DNA of 64,000 nt from Aphis gossypii (Eukaryota > Arthropoda > Insecta > Hemiptera > Aphididae). Both the position numbers and the translations under genes were made by a program. The notes under the pieces were generated by a model. That model did not search any database. It was not told the DNA's origin and worked only from the letters and a program-made list of their open reading frames with translations. Shown one piece after another: positions 1 to 14,000 of this stretch. The stretch's first letter is position 1; each line of letters begins with the position of its first letter. Location of the stretch: NCBI RefSeq assembly GCF_020184175.1, contig NC_065533.1:5478695-5542694 (forward strand), read 5' to 3'.

Positions 1-3000
1 AAGGGTCCATTGTCTTTAAAATAAAATAAATAAATAAATAAATGCAAACGTATTCGTGTTTAAAACGAATGAAAATCGATATATTCCCATAAATAATTTT
101 TATATTAGTTCATTTGTGCCAATACGAAATTGACAATTTGTTTAAAACCAACAAGCGACAACGTGTCAGTTATATTCTTGATTATTACATAATCCCAAAT
201 TTTGTGCCGAAACACGTGCATCGGTACAGGTGACTTGTAAAACGATACTTGTATACTCATTAAAATAGAAAGTCATATTTATATTTTTTTTCAGTGTTTT
301 GTCTGTAATATTTTTTTACAAATATAACAATTCATATTTGAAAATAAAATAATTTCAATATGTTTTTGATCACAAATAAAACCGGATAAATAATATAAGT
401 AAATAACATAGCCTAATAATATGTGTAGTAAACATTGGCTGAAAATAAATCTTCCAACTAAACGTAGATTAAATTCACGTATTTTTAGAAACAAAAAAAT
501 GTTTCAATAATGTTATTTGAAGATCATTCTATACATAGCTAGTATCTGATTAGATATACTAAATAATATTATTAATTATTAATATATATTTTATTTTCAT
601 TTATGATATTATTCTGTTGGTATAAAATGTATTTTCTGAGCCGCTAGTAATGGCTACAGTACAACCATCTCGACTTTTGCGAATTGGACATCTCAACCAA
701 ACCAACATCGTCTATTATTTTATATCAATTAGGCTTAATTATTATAATTTGCAATAACATTTTCTAGAATAAGAATCTAAACCCCAAAGTGACGTACGTG
801 CTTTCACTGGTGTCTTAACGTGAACATTCCAAAACTACAAAATACTGCAACACACCGAACAATAATATAGTTAGGTACTACAGTTTCCACTACGTGTAAT
901 ACGCACAAATAATACGTATAACCTGTTAATAATAATATAGTCCCGCAGCCGTCGTCTTCGTGGGCGTTTCGTTTCCGATCGAAACGTTTCGTCTCGGCAG
1001 ATGGAAAACATTTGTAACAACAACAACAAAAACAAAAAAAATAAATAAATAATAAAAAAAAACAAAACGCAATATATTACACTCTAGTCGAACGTAAATA
1101 CATATATATATATATATTTTGTTCCCAACGTGTAACGCCGTTACAGACACACCAACGTACGTCCAAGTGTACATCACCGTTTTGTCAAATATATATATAA
1201 TATAAAGTAATATCTATACAAGTATACCGTATTATCGTGGTATTTTTCAGTAGATAGTATCACAAACACATTTATATTGAACACACTTATACACCACGGG
1301 CAAGTTTAGAAGATGGGTCGGTACGCACGTATTATACCTAGTTTTTAAGCCGGCTTAACGACGTCCTGTTTTCGTTTTCTAGGGGTGCGCATACGACGAA
1401 ATAAGTCGAAATAACACGCCGGATCGCTGTCCGGAAACACTGTCGATTTATTCAGCGTTTTTAAGTGCTAAAACGCGACGGAAAACGGAAATCCGCTTCG
1501 GTATGTTCACCACGGACGGTCGGCTTTTTTTTTTTTGATTTATAAGAAAACTTTGACGACCTTCTCCGCTCACCGTGAAAAAAAATAAAATGAAAGAATC
1601 TTGTCGGTTATTACAGAGTGTAATAAAAAACATAGGTGCCCCGTAGTATTTGAAAAGTACCAAAAAAATGCCAGAATACGTGTACATGATATACGTTTGA
1701 CGAATAATTTTTTTGTTCGAAAAAGAACTGGAAAATAATATTGTCAACTGTTTTTGTTCAAAATTAGGTAGCTAGGTAAAAATGTTGAAATATTATGCGA
1801 TATATTTTGTAGCATCCAAACCAAACATTTAAAGCTTTTATATCTATTGTATCAGAATATACGACGAACGCAGATAAAGTAAGTTTAAGTAATTTTATAT
1901 TCTAATTAAATTTCATAATCAAAACACTTTTATTTTACTATCATATATTATGTATAATGTATATACCTATTATACTACATTATACCTATAATAGGTATAT
2001 TCAAATCTGCTGAAAATACTACTTTTTGTAATTTTATTAGACACGATGAAAGGCATACCACCGTGTAAAGTTTTCATATCGATAAACTCATTAATTAATA
2101 TGGATTTAATTACACGAGAAGGCATTTGTTTAAAAACTGACTGTCTTGTTAATAATAATAATATATTATGTAAAAGTTAAAAAAAAAACCATACTAATAC
2201 TCAAGAAAGCTGTTTTTCAAACACGATATAAAATAATAATAAAACACTGGTAGTTACAAAAAGATTTATTTTTGAGAGGCCGAACAATACTCAGGTGTGG
2301 TCGTTAATGGTTTTTCGAGATTTCAGTATGTGCGCGTTTATAAAACAAAGTGAAATGTTATGCATATCGATTTGAGTATATATAATAAATACATACCTAT
2401 TAATACATTACACATAATATTATATTGTTAAGTCCATTCTCCATGTACGGCGACCAAACACACGCCAAATGTACCGTAGGTACGGTTAAAGTTATATCGT
2501 AGGACTATTAACTAATCGAAATAGCTCAACGGTCACACCCATAAGTCGGTATATTGATCTCTCCGCGGCTTTTTGTACATTTCCGATAGTCAATGTAGGT
2601 GTTTTTGATTTACAATCGGAACGCAATCGAGTTCGTTTAATTCGCGGGCGTAGGTTTCGTATATTATTGTTGTACCATGTCCGTGTTTCGACTCAGTGGG
2701 GGAGAGCAATTGATGAATCTTTCTTTCGCTCTCGTGGGGGGTTTCCTCAAGACAAATGACAAAAATATACGGATCGATTGAATATTTTATAACAAACATT
2801 TAAACGGTACCCACAACACTATACGGACGATTTAAAACGACTGCGCGTGTTACACACGTGAACTAGTATATTTAGGGTGTGCTTGGATTTCTCGATATAT
2901 ATTTTCGTATTGGCAATTATTGGCGATAGAGTTATCGCCCGTATGGTTATGTGGCGCAAGTAAAATCCCTCACAAACTTAATATAATATTGTTAATTGAA

Positions 3001-6000
3001 ATTCTTCTATTCTTATCATGTATGTATAACCATTAACCGCCAATGGCAATTGGTAACGACACAATAATAATATAGTAAAATAATACAAGTGTGTGGGCGT
3101 GTGTAACGGGCAACTGCCCAAGTCCAAAAAACCAACAAAACGTGCCAACTGTGTTATACTACAAATTAACTTGAAATCAATTATTTTGTTCTATTTTCTC
3201 AGTCACATTATTATTTAGGTAGGTACGGAGTTCTTTGAAAATCTGTTTAAACACGGTAATTCAACAGAGGTACAATTTACACACCTAAGGTGAAATGCAA
3301 TGTTCTACTGGTCACCACGAGTCGCGTAATGCTTATAAGGTGAAAAACTGTGTATCTATACCGGCTATACCATCCCTGAGATTGTTATATGAATCCAACT
3401 ATAAAGTAACATATTTTACATACCGGTAACAAATGTAATTTTTCGGAGGTATTTAATGCAATATTATCGTATTTATTATTGATTTAAACGCCATATCGTA
3501 TCAATTTTTTAAAACGATTAAAATTTTTTTTGGAGTAAAATTAATTTATGTTATTTTATATTTGTTACACCACGTAAATCAAACTATAAATTAACAGGTA
3601 TATACTATACCCAACAAAAATATTATACTTTATAACGTGTAACATGCCATAATAGTTCATCCAAAATACTTTATTGCATTTGACTTAAAATATAAAGTTA
3701 TGTCGAATACAACTCACGGCACGAGCATACTATAATTTTGTCGTAATAAAAATAGTCACACAATAAAAAGAATCGGCTCTTAACTTAATGGAAATAAAGT
3801 ACTATCGCATAATAATATTACGAATGCTTGTTTATACCTGTGTTTTTTCTAGAATTTAACATGCACAATGTCATATTCTTTTTATATGCCTACTACTTTC
3901 GTCATTGGTGTGTACAATTATTTTTACATTACAATAATGTTTGACATCGTCAGTCTATTGACAATCACATACAACGAAAAATAATGTAGATATGTTAATT
4001 TAATATTAACGTTACATTTTTCAATTCGATAAATTTTAATTAATTATTTATATTGTATTAGTGTTAAAATACTTTTTTTTAAATAACCAAAAATATAAAA
4101 TAAAACAAATGAACTACATCCAACTGAAATGTAATACAACAATAACTGGTTGCAGTGATATACGTATGCAGTCAAATAGTATATTATTTACATAAAATAC
4201 TTAGTAGTAGGTACATTAAAATAATTATAATAAACTATTAGCTATATGACTATAGTATATAAATGGGATATTTTTAATAAAATGGGATACATTTTATAAT
4301 TTAAAATGTTCTGTAATATAAAAATTACACGAGTAAGATTTTGTCGGTATATATATTTTATAGCACGCGTATGACAATAAAACGCAACCATCTTTACTTC
4401 GAATAACATCCTATTCCACCAACAGGAGAGACAGAATTCGTATACAGTGACGTATATCTGTTAGTTGGGACTTGGAAGGTATAGTAAAGAACGGTGAGAA
4501 ACGCTTTACCCAAACGCATGAGTGAATGTGGGCAGATGATACTTCACTGGTAATGACCTATTGGAAAAAGTAATTCATACTACGATTATTATCATAATTA
4601 TATTAATTTCATCATACAATTTATACAGGAGCTACAAAATAAGTATATATAATATATACGCATAACAAACTAAAAAAACCTACTATAATTAGACGCGTGA
4701 TCCTCACGCCAGCTGATTTGAGACTAGAAACATCCAAGAAATAAATTTATAAGGATTTTTATTTTTTGTTCGGAAGTTTAGCCCGGACGTATTCAGTAGA
4801 TGGTTTCAGAAGTCTATGCCATCAAAAGACCTTCAACTTAAAAAAAAAATCCTGATTAATGATTATATTTAATATATCCAATACTACACATGACTCTATG
4901 ACTCCAAGTTATTTGATATATTTTTGAACAATACATGCACACGGAAACGGTCCTTATTAAGGCCACCAATAATCAAACGCCCAAAGTTAACAAGTATAGG
5001 CAACAGCCAACACCGATGGAGACACGGCGTGACCACACTTGAAATCCACACACGAACGAACAGCTAAATTCAATAGATCACATTTATACGATTACATAGT
5101 ACGCTACTGAATATCAAGAATGATTTGGACTTATCGGTTAGGCACCTATAGACTTTCAACGACTGCAGCTATACCGACTGGTGTATGCGGTTCACATCAA
5201 AAGGACATTTATTATTGTCCATATCATCCATATTAATCCTGACGGAATAAAAACCAAATCGCGCATGAAAAAAATAAAATGGTAAAAACGGTAGTTATAT
5301 AAAAAGGAAAAAAAATGGTATGTACTCATCACGCATTCAAGCGTGTTCGCATCTGTCAAACGTCCCTATTATAGAGATATCGATTGATATTACACACCGT
5401 CCGTCGATTCAATGTGTAATCGGTATTCGTTGATCATACTGTACCGTAATAATATATATAATATATTAATATATCGTATAAGCATTAAGATATTGTCATT
5501 TTTTTTTTTACCATGTCGTATTTTACAACGTCGTATAAATACGTATGGTGGATTATGACTACGGGATATTGTTCGATATTATAGAATATCGTCGATCGAA
5601 ACATGCGAATATAATCGAAATTACGGTGACGATGGCGTGTTTTGAAAGTAACAACTTTAAACTGTCGAGGAACACGTAAGAATAAACCACATTGTATAGC
5701 AATAAACTTGGTCCCACACGTTTACGTTTAATGTTTTAAAAACTCTGACAATCGTAAACGACTTTACTGATTTGGGTGCATCGCAGACGATATTATATTA
5801 GTATTATAATAACGCCGATAGACGTCACCGAACGGCGGCCGACCAATTCAGTTATTAAACTTAACTGGTACGTTGAATTTAATGTGCTACGTTATATTCG
5901 AACAGGCGATCAAACAGCAAGCGCGGTTCCAAGTAATAATTATTATATTTTGCGTCATTACCCCTACCGACATAATCTCTAGGTCCTGACTAAACACCGA

Positions 6001-9000
6001 TAACGATGGTATCATATAGTGCATTAATAACCTGCTCGAAGTGAGGAATAATCGTTATACAAGATGCGATCGCCGGCTACGAGCTTCCGAATATTTGCAA
6101 ATAAACTTTTCCAGTCGATGTTTTACGATTAAAAAATCAAATTAATGAACGTACAATTATTTTTAATTGATAACTTTATTTACTTTAAAAGTGGTGTTTT
6201 TATATTTTTTTTTTCTTATGTATTTACCAAGTATTACGAATTTATTTTATTGAATTAAACTGATGGTGTATTAAATGTGTCATTTAAAGTCATTACAGGC
6301 GTATTTTCCTAAAGATAAATAGCGGTACATACATTTTTCTACGAATTTAATATATTTTTTATTTACTAGACCTTGGAAAAATGTGGTAGGTATAGCAGAA
6401 AATTACAAAAATAACGTTGCGAAATGTTGATACTACTTTAAGGTTTTTAAGACAAAGTGTCGGAGTAATATTGACGGACGTGCAGAAGTTTTGTACTTTT
6501 TCATCTTCTCAAAAACACTTGTACCTACAAAAAAAAAAAAGTGTTTGTAAACAGAATACATTCATCATTGTGAAATCGATAGCTCTGCTCAGAATGTAAA
6601 ATGAGATTAAAAGTTATTTCTGACGATATCAAGTTAACACAACAAAGTAAAAAATAAAATAAAAATTGTCCACATAATGTAAAAACATAATGCGAGTATA
6701 GTAGCTTAAACAAAATGTCGATCATATTATGACCCGAAAGAAAGGAATAGAAATATTTCGGACTTTGTAACGGCAGTAATACATGCGATACGCTTTTACT
6801 AATTAACTTTTATTTTTATAACCTATGATTATTATTATAATAAAAATGTCAACATTTACCATTATTATTTCTACAACCATAAAAAGTTTTGCCAAAATTA
6901 TTTTCTTCTTTTAGTAAACGTGGTAACGTGGATACAATAATATAAATGTATTTTAGAAAATTAATTTTCTCTTTTTCTTGGTGCCGTTTTTGCTATTGAC
7001 GTTTCATCCGCGCGCCAGTAGATGTATTATAGTGTAAGCTTACCTATCCGTTTTTATTAGGTTTACACTAGCATTAAGACTCTAATTGCTTATCTGTTTT
7101 AATATATGTACCTATGTTTGTTTGATACGGATTTTACTAAAACATTTTATTTAATGATAGTAGTTATTATTACATTGGTAGTTAATTTCCTTCTGGCAAT
7201 TTAACAGTAATGGTAAACAAATAGTGAACTTTAACAAAAACATAAATAATAAATCAAAAACAGCGAAAATAATATCACTGTATATAATATAATATTATTA
7301 TGTTTATTTTATAACATAATTAATATTCAGATACGCGCAATAGACTAGCTTAGTGTGATAATTTATTGTATTTATGTGACGGAATTTCGATTCATATTTA
7401 CGGGAAAACGCTATTAACGTGTGATATGCGCAATAAAACCCTATTTTTATATGTTCTGTAGTTATCATTTGATGAGACACGTGCAAGTTTATTATACACT
7501 GAACACGGTAGAAAACGGGTAGATGATTTCGAATGATGTGGTTTTCTCACTAAACGATTTATCACATAGCCGATAACCGCCAGAAATTGTTCAATAAAAA
7601 TATGTTTTTTTTTTAGTGCTACATTTTTAGATTGGAGCCACTAGTCTTGTATGACACTATGGCTGAACCGATAGTTTTTTTTAATGTTCTACGTAAGCTT
7701 TAATTTAAAAATCTAATAAGAAATAACCATTTATTGATTGACGAATAAAAATAAAACACTAGTGAAATATATTGTGTTTTATTTAATTTATTATTGAAAA
7801 ATATAAATAAACAATAATCTTATGAAGGCACACCTATATGTGTACAGAAACATGATACTTTTATTACAAATATTGAAAATTTTTATTGCGCATTATGAAT
7901 TTGCAAATAATATTCTGCGACTACTATAAAAGCAATGCGGGCATAAACAATATATGTATTTTTTTTGTCAAAGCATGATACATTTTAAAATGGATAAATA
8001 TTATCGTAAATCTACCTAAAATATTACTGGGAATTATTTGCTTTTCATTTGGGACACTATCGTTTACAGACAAGTGATGGCTGCTACAGACCGCGAGGCA
8101 GTCTATATAATATCGTAGAGTGTTAGATTTTTGGATGAGTTTTAAAGTTTATAGTACTTATGTATATCATGTAGCCAAATATAGCCAAGGCATGAGGGTG
8201 CTTTTACGACTGAGAAACGATGTTATGATGCCGTCAACTATTAATTATACATACCGTGTAACACTGTCAAGTCATAGTGCATTATACATGTTTAATTACG
8301 AATTTTCACTTTAGAATTTTCTCCATTGCCCACAGTGGTTGACTATAGAAGTAAATTAAACCGTTCGACTGAAAGCTAGTCGTGACGGTGAGAAGGAGTG
8401 ATTTTCAGGCGTCGAGGGGATGAGGTTTTACCAATGCACCGTACTACCACCGTACCTAACGCGATAGGGTAACATTGAGTGGTTCGCTCGTAGGATGCGA
8501 ATATGTGACTGAAATAATGATGAACGTATTAACGAGTGTGCTAATATCATATTATACTTGATTGCCCTACCTCCTCCCACAAATAACATTGGCGTGCTTA
8601 GAATCTCCAGTTTTGAAATCAGCACCCGTATTATTCATACTGTTTATGATCACGCGTACAGTAAAGCCATCGTAAATATATGAGATTATTAATTATTATA
8701 TAAGGTGGCGGGAAATCAACGTGTAATCCATATTTAACTAATAAAAAAAAAATAAAAAAATGGGGAATTTAGTAGATACCTCAAGATGTTTCGTTCTAAT
8801 TACTTGCAACTACTATTGTTATATTGTTTTTATTATAGTTCTATCCGTTTGTCTCAGGACACTACAACGAATTTAAATTATTCAAGGATTGTATTAGTTC
8901 ATCTACATAAGTCGATTCCTAAGCGTCGACGACTTACAGGGAACCATAATGATAGTATAAAATAGAAATTCCAATTGTGCTGTACGAATTCGCAGTCGAA

Positions 9001-9309
9001 ATTCTAACATTGTACAACAATATGAATATATTTTGTTAGGTAACATGTGTTTTAGATTTTGAGTGGAGTGATTAATGCATTGCTTAACATATTATTTTAA
9101 AACTAATTTGGTGTGTCTGTAGACATTAAAATGCAGTAAAATTTTATAATAATCTCCAATCTTAAGCGCGTTTTCTTAATATGTAAATTGGATCTAGTTG
9201 ATGCTATTTTTTTTTTTTTTTTGAAGGAGGAAGTCAAATGTAAAAATGTACATAAATCCATAACATAATTCAGTTTACTAACAATTAAAAATAAATACAT
9301 ACATAAATA
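1..9309. other. Gene-free AT-rich region
   Basis: I see no supportable gene in this stretch. The reading frames here are short, low-complexity and without recognisable motifs. It contains many A/T runs, short TA repeats (for example near 1100-1120 and 1190-1200) and TAATAATATT-like words. Two slightly GC-richer patches stand out, at about 940-1010 and 2540-2830. The second includes a 69-codon minus-strand frame (2590-2799) with mixed amino-acid composition and a possible splice donor (GTAAAT) near its end, but nothing in it is recognisable. It may be intron or intergenic sequence. Confidence 0.6.
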
Positions 9310-9726
9310 AAAAATTTAATTTTTTATTCTGAGATTATATGACACAAGTGTCATCTACATTTTATGTTACTATTTAACCATCAATTTTGAAATCATACAT
9401 ATAATATTAATGCACTGAAAAATCAGTGAGGTATCTAAACACTAACCTACGGCACTCTACAAACAATAGTCATCTCTTCATCTGTGATTTCATTAATTTT
9501 AACTATTTGCTTTCTATTATTTAGGTAGCTCTTGATCATCCAAAATAAACTAGTATTTTTTAAACCTCAATTCGGCAATAAGTTGACAATGGAAATCGGT
9601 CTATAATTGTTAACATTCGTAATATAACTTATACAACCAATCTTTAATGATTAACTGCTAATTTAAGTTTATCAAAAAATGAATCTTCTTATAAATTTAT
9701 ATTATGTATTATTATTATATATTATT

Positions 9727-9750
9727 ATATATATATATATATATATATAT
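9727..9750. repeat. (TA)n microsatellite
   Basis: About twelve uninterrupted AT/TA dinucleotides inside the decayed LINE. Confidence 0.9.
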
Positions 9751-10490
9751 TAAAGGTTTAATTATTTTTCACGTATAGACTGACTTTAAAATTTTTATTG
9801 AAACACCCTTCATAAACGTCAGCAGTATCATTTTTAGATTTATTTGATATAAATTATAATATATAATTTTAAAGTTTTAGTTACTTGAGAGTTGATTTTT
9901 TCTTTAAAAGCCAAATCAAATGATTCACTTGTTTTTGTTTCAGCATAAGTTTAATTTAAATGTTTAATTTAATTTGTTAAATTATTTGTTAAATTACTAC
10001 CAATATTCACTAAACACGTTTGAAACGCTGACTGGATCTTTTAATGAAAACATATTTCCATTATCATGTTGTATTAATTAAATGTTGTGTTTATTTATGT
10101 TCTTAGAGGTTCTGATTTCAATCAGTTCTCAAGTTAATTTTAAGCTATAAGACATTATTTTTTTTTGTATAAAAATTAATTTTGGCGTCTCTTAAAATTT
10201 TAGTAAATTTTTTTATATACAGTATGAACGCAATTTATGATTATTCGGATATTTTTTTTTACGTTTAGTGATAAGCATTTTTTTAACCTAATCGATCACA
10301 AACCTGTTGACATCCATTATTTTAGGTGTTTAATTTTTGAATCAGAAGTTTCCATTGCTGTTGAACTATTTATAGCACAAATAATTTAATCAATACAATT
10401 TTCAAAAAATTTATAAACATTCATGCCATATATTATATCTGTTCAGGTATGACTTATTAAAATATCATTTGAACTTATTATAGTTTATCA

Positions 10491-10661
10491 CAGTGGAGTA
10501 ACTAGGACTATTCTGTGAGGGGTGATATAGATATTTTTTATTTGAAAAAAAACATTTATAGGTATCTCACAAATTATAATTCATTATATTATAAAAAAAA
10601 AGTCTAGTGGGTGATATATCACCTACATCACCCTCCCCCCTTCCCCATAGTTACGCCACTA
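10491..10661. mobile_element. hAT-like MITE (171 bp) inserted in the LINE
   Basis: The left end reads CAGTGGAGTAACTAGG. The right end, read on the opposite strand, is TAGTGGCGTAACTATGG, giving imperfect terminal inverted repeats of about 16-17 bp. The flanking 8-mers are GTTTATCA (10483-10490) and ATTTATCG (10662-10669), which agree at 6 of 8 positions, as expected for an aged 8-bp hAT target-site duplication. The interior is AT-rich, and next to the right end lies a C-rich run (CCCTCCCCCCTTCCCC). It has no coding capacity, so it would have been moved by a transposase supplied elsewhere. Confidence 0.75.
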
Positions 10662-10830
10662 ATTTATCGTATAACCTACAATATTATTATTAGGTATATT
10701 ATGATATATTTTTTCATAAATTTCTGTTGCCAATATTTCAGAAAAATGAGCAGGTATCTTTGTTTTATCAGTCTTTCCTCAATTTTATTTTTAAAACAAT
10801 TTTTATATTGAAAAAATTTACGAGTATGGT

Positions 10831-11019
10831 TTATAAACATTCTATTGGCGTTCTTGTATAAACATTAATGAGTGATCTAAAACCATAACCAGATAACATA
10901 TTGAGATACTCATTGTTAATTGATGTAGTTCCCACAATATTAATATTTAAATCACTTATTATCATAAAATATTCATTTACATTACCTTCAGCTTTTAATA
11001 TATTATCAATCGTTGTCAA
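10831..11019 (-). pseudogene. LINE endonuclease-domain fragment (62 codons open)
   Basis: This is the longest open piece of the LINE. The reading continues upstream, in the same frame and without an ATG, to at least 11055 (YRSSSSDINEFL, the usual IYRPPSSD...FL block). It shows SDLNINI, matching the GDFN(I/V) metal-binding motif of apurinic/apyrimidinic-type endonucleases with Gly changed to Ser, and GFRSLINVYTRTP, matching the conserved TR/PTR block. The usual SxIDHI ending is missing, because the frame stops just after the TR block. In intact elements this domain nicks target DNA to prime reverse transcription. Confidence 0.75.
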
Positions 11020-11065
11020 AAATTCGTTTATATCACTTGATGAGGATCTATAAAATATTTATTTA

Positions 11066-14000
11066 AGTATTATTTACTGTTTAATACCTTAAATTAAATT
11101 CTAATGTTGGCCACTGAGACTGAATGCCAATACTTACACATTACTATGTTGAAGTTTTCTTTAACAAAGACCATTAACCGTCATTTTGGTTGTTTTTTTA
11201 TTAATGACAAATATAATCTACAATCAAGAATCATATAATTGTAATAATCTATAGTATACAAAGTTTCAGTTAGTACAATTACATCCAATATAGAATAGTT
11301 ATTTTCCATATTTAATAATAATAATAATAATAAATAATAAATTCATTAAAATGACTGTATAATGTATATACTAATATACTCCTAATATTAAAACAAAAAA
11401 TACTAACAACTTATTATAACTTATATTAAATAAAAAAATAAAATTATGTTCCTTTTTTTCTTTTTTTAACAAACAAAACGTACTATTTTTAGTTTTAAAA
11501 TATTTATTTAAAAACTATATTTATTTTGTTTTTATATTGTTATGAAATATTTGACTTGACCTAACTTAATAATTTCGTGAATCTGTGATTGAAGTTATAC
11601 ATGCATAATATATAAACCTAATTTAATACAAAGTTCTTCTAATACAATTAGTATACAAACATATTTTTTTATACTAATACTCGAATACTATTTAAACATA
11701 TTATACGAAGTTTTACTTAATGGTGAACAGGTCTTAAATACATATATATTATATATTATGTTAAAAAAAAGAAAAAATTGCCAAGAGAATTATTCTCTAT
11801 GCTGTATACTATACAAAACTATACTCAACTTTTAGTGGGTCAGTGTAATGGATTTGTTAAATTATAATTTAATGGCATAATACCTAAAGTATCTTTATAG
11901 ATACAAAAAACGATTCTGAGCGAAGAAAGTTTTTCAGTAAATATAGGCACATCAATAAGAAATTACAGGATATATTTTTTGATATTTTTCCATTATTTTT
12001 ACTATTATTATATATCTTACCTAATCTAATATATTTTGAAATTGATATTTATATTGGTTTATTTATTTTTTGTCAAAAATATTGCATATTATTAATATCT
12101 AAGGATTGTAATAATTTATTTTTTACTACATAATATTATTGTTATTAACTTTTGGGTCAATAATACCACCTCACAGTAAAAGAGTATGAATATAGGTTTA
12201 TGGTATGAAGTATAAACAGCTATAAATATATTAAAAGTAATTTACATACTTTGAACAGAACATTTTTTTACGCATAATATAATGTACAATATTAAAGTCC
12301 TCACGAATTGAGTTTTTGAATCATAAGAAAATAGTGGACATTGTTTCATCGTTTAATCTATTTTTGTTCAAATATTAATTTTAAATGTCTATAAAAGCTA
12401 TAAAAAATATTAGAATTTTTGATTGCACTGTAGAACTATTACAAATTAACGACCTTTCGTCAAAATTCTTATTTCAAATGCATAAAAAAAAAAAAAAATT
12501 GTGCCAATTTATTTTTAATATTTCGATAATTTGAGAACAGTTTGTGTAGAATAATTTAGTATTACCTACATTTTTAAAAAAATATTTAAACATTTTAAAC
12601 ACATACAGTTGATTACAAATTTATCATTAACTAATTAGTTTATTATTAATCGTAAATAATTTTTAATAAAAATATGTACATTTTTTTCGTCCATATATTT
12701 TCAGTTCGCTAAACTAAAGAGCATTTGATACAAATACATTTTTAATTAGGTAGCTGTTTTTGCACAATAGTTTGAGATAGCTAGTAGCTACACTGAATAT
12801 GTTAAGTCATAAAAAAATAGTTATGTAACTCAATAAAACGGCCAAAATATATCCAATTACATAGTTTAAAAAAATAAAATGTACCTAGCTAAATTTAGAA
12901 ATTCTAATCATATTAGTTAGGTTTTTAAATCAGCTATTATTATAAAATTGAAATATTATATATTCAAGTGATGTAGTACATACCAATATAACAATATACC
13001 TTGTTTTGTAAACTTAATTAAAGGAAAAATATTATCGTTTATCACTGTGTAATTTTTGAAAAATGTTGAAGTTGGAGCGCTTTATATAATATATAGATAG
13101 CTTACACAGCGCAAAAATGCTTTACAGAAAATCATATCGTAATAATTATTAATATTTGGTTTATGCGAGCGATTTAAAGTAAAATATAGATAATCTGTAG
13201 TAGCAGAATTTTTTTATTTAAATACCTACACAAGGCTTAAAAATTGATAAAATGTACCTCCGAAAATGTTCTTACAATAATTTCAAAACCTGTATTTTGT
13301 AAGATATTTGTTGATATATGTGTGTATTTATGTAAACATATATCACAACCGTAATATAAATCAATGTATACTAAAGTTCGTTATGTATATTTTGATTACC
13401 TTATAGCATGGGTGGCCAACATGAATATGTTTACGTGGCATATGGACAAATACAAAGATGCCAAAAGCCTAAATTACTATAAATAGGTACATTATATATA
13501 ATTAAATACATTTTTATAAATGTATACAAACAAAAATTAAAATTCATAACATTAATAAATAATAATAATATATTATAGTATGTACTATGTACAATGCAAG
13601 GATGAGTGAACAGAGGGAGAGAAATATTTAATTTAAAGACTTAATAAGCTATTAATGTATACTATATTATGCTTACAGCGGCATTTTTAATTGAACGAGA
13701 AAAAAAATTACTGTGTTACAAAAGTAAAAATACAAACAGTTAATAGTAATTCTATATTAGGACCAAGTATAAACAATAACAGACATTCTAAACGTCATTG
13801 TTTCGGAGAAAAATAAATCGATCCATACACCAAAAACAAACAATCATATTATTATCGCTCGATTCACATTTATTTCACAGTATATTGGACAATTTAAACA
13901 AACATAAGTATTTTACAAGTAGTCAAATTTTATTGGATATGGGGTCTAATTTCTTCGTGTGTCAACCTCCAAATCTGCCTATGCACTACGGTTGTACACT

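Larger units (their letters stand above)
9310..11065 (-). pseudogene. Decayed non-LTR retrotransposon (LINE, Jockey/CR1-like), minus strand
   Basis: Broken pieces of a LINE polyprotein are readable in order on the minus strand. From its 5' side: an AP-endonuclease part at about 11055-10831 containing IISDLNINI and GYGFRSLINVYTRT, which fits the GDFNIN...GF...TR pattern; a linker near 10230-10160 (KKFTKILRDAKINFY); DPVSVSNVFSEYW at about 10047-9999, like the DP..IA..FN.YF block before the RT; NNYRPISIVNLLP at 9611-9573, a hallmark RT block; SYLNNRKQIVKIN within 9530-9450, which precedes the GVPQGS block; and NVDDTCVI at 9361-9338, at the place of the (F/Y)ADDT catalytic motif. Stops and frame changes separate these blocks, and a MITE at 10491-10661 splits the copy. 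It encodes no working protein. The assignment to LINE is firm. The clade is inferred. Confidence 0.8.

Noticed and set aside
13409..13475. GGGTGGCCAAC...ACGTGGCATATGG resembling a hAT-type MITE end
   Set aside because: Single end only, with no partner terminus or duplication.
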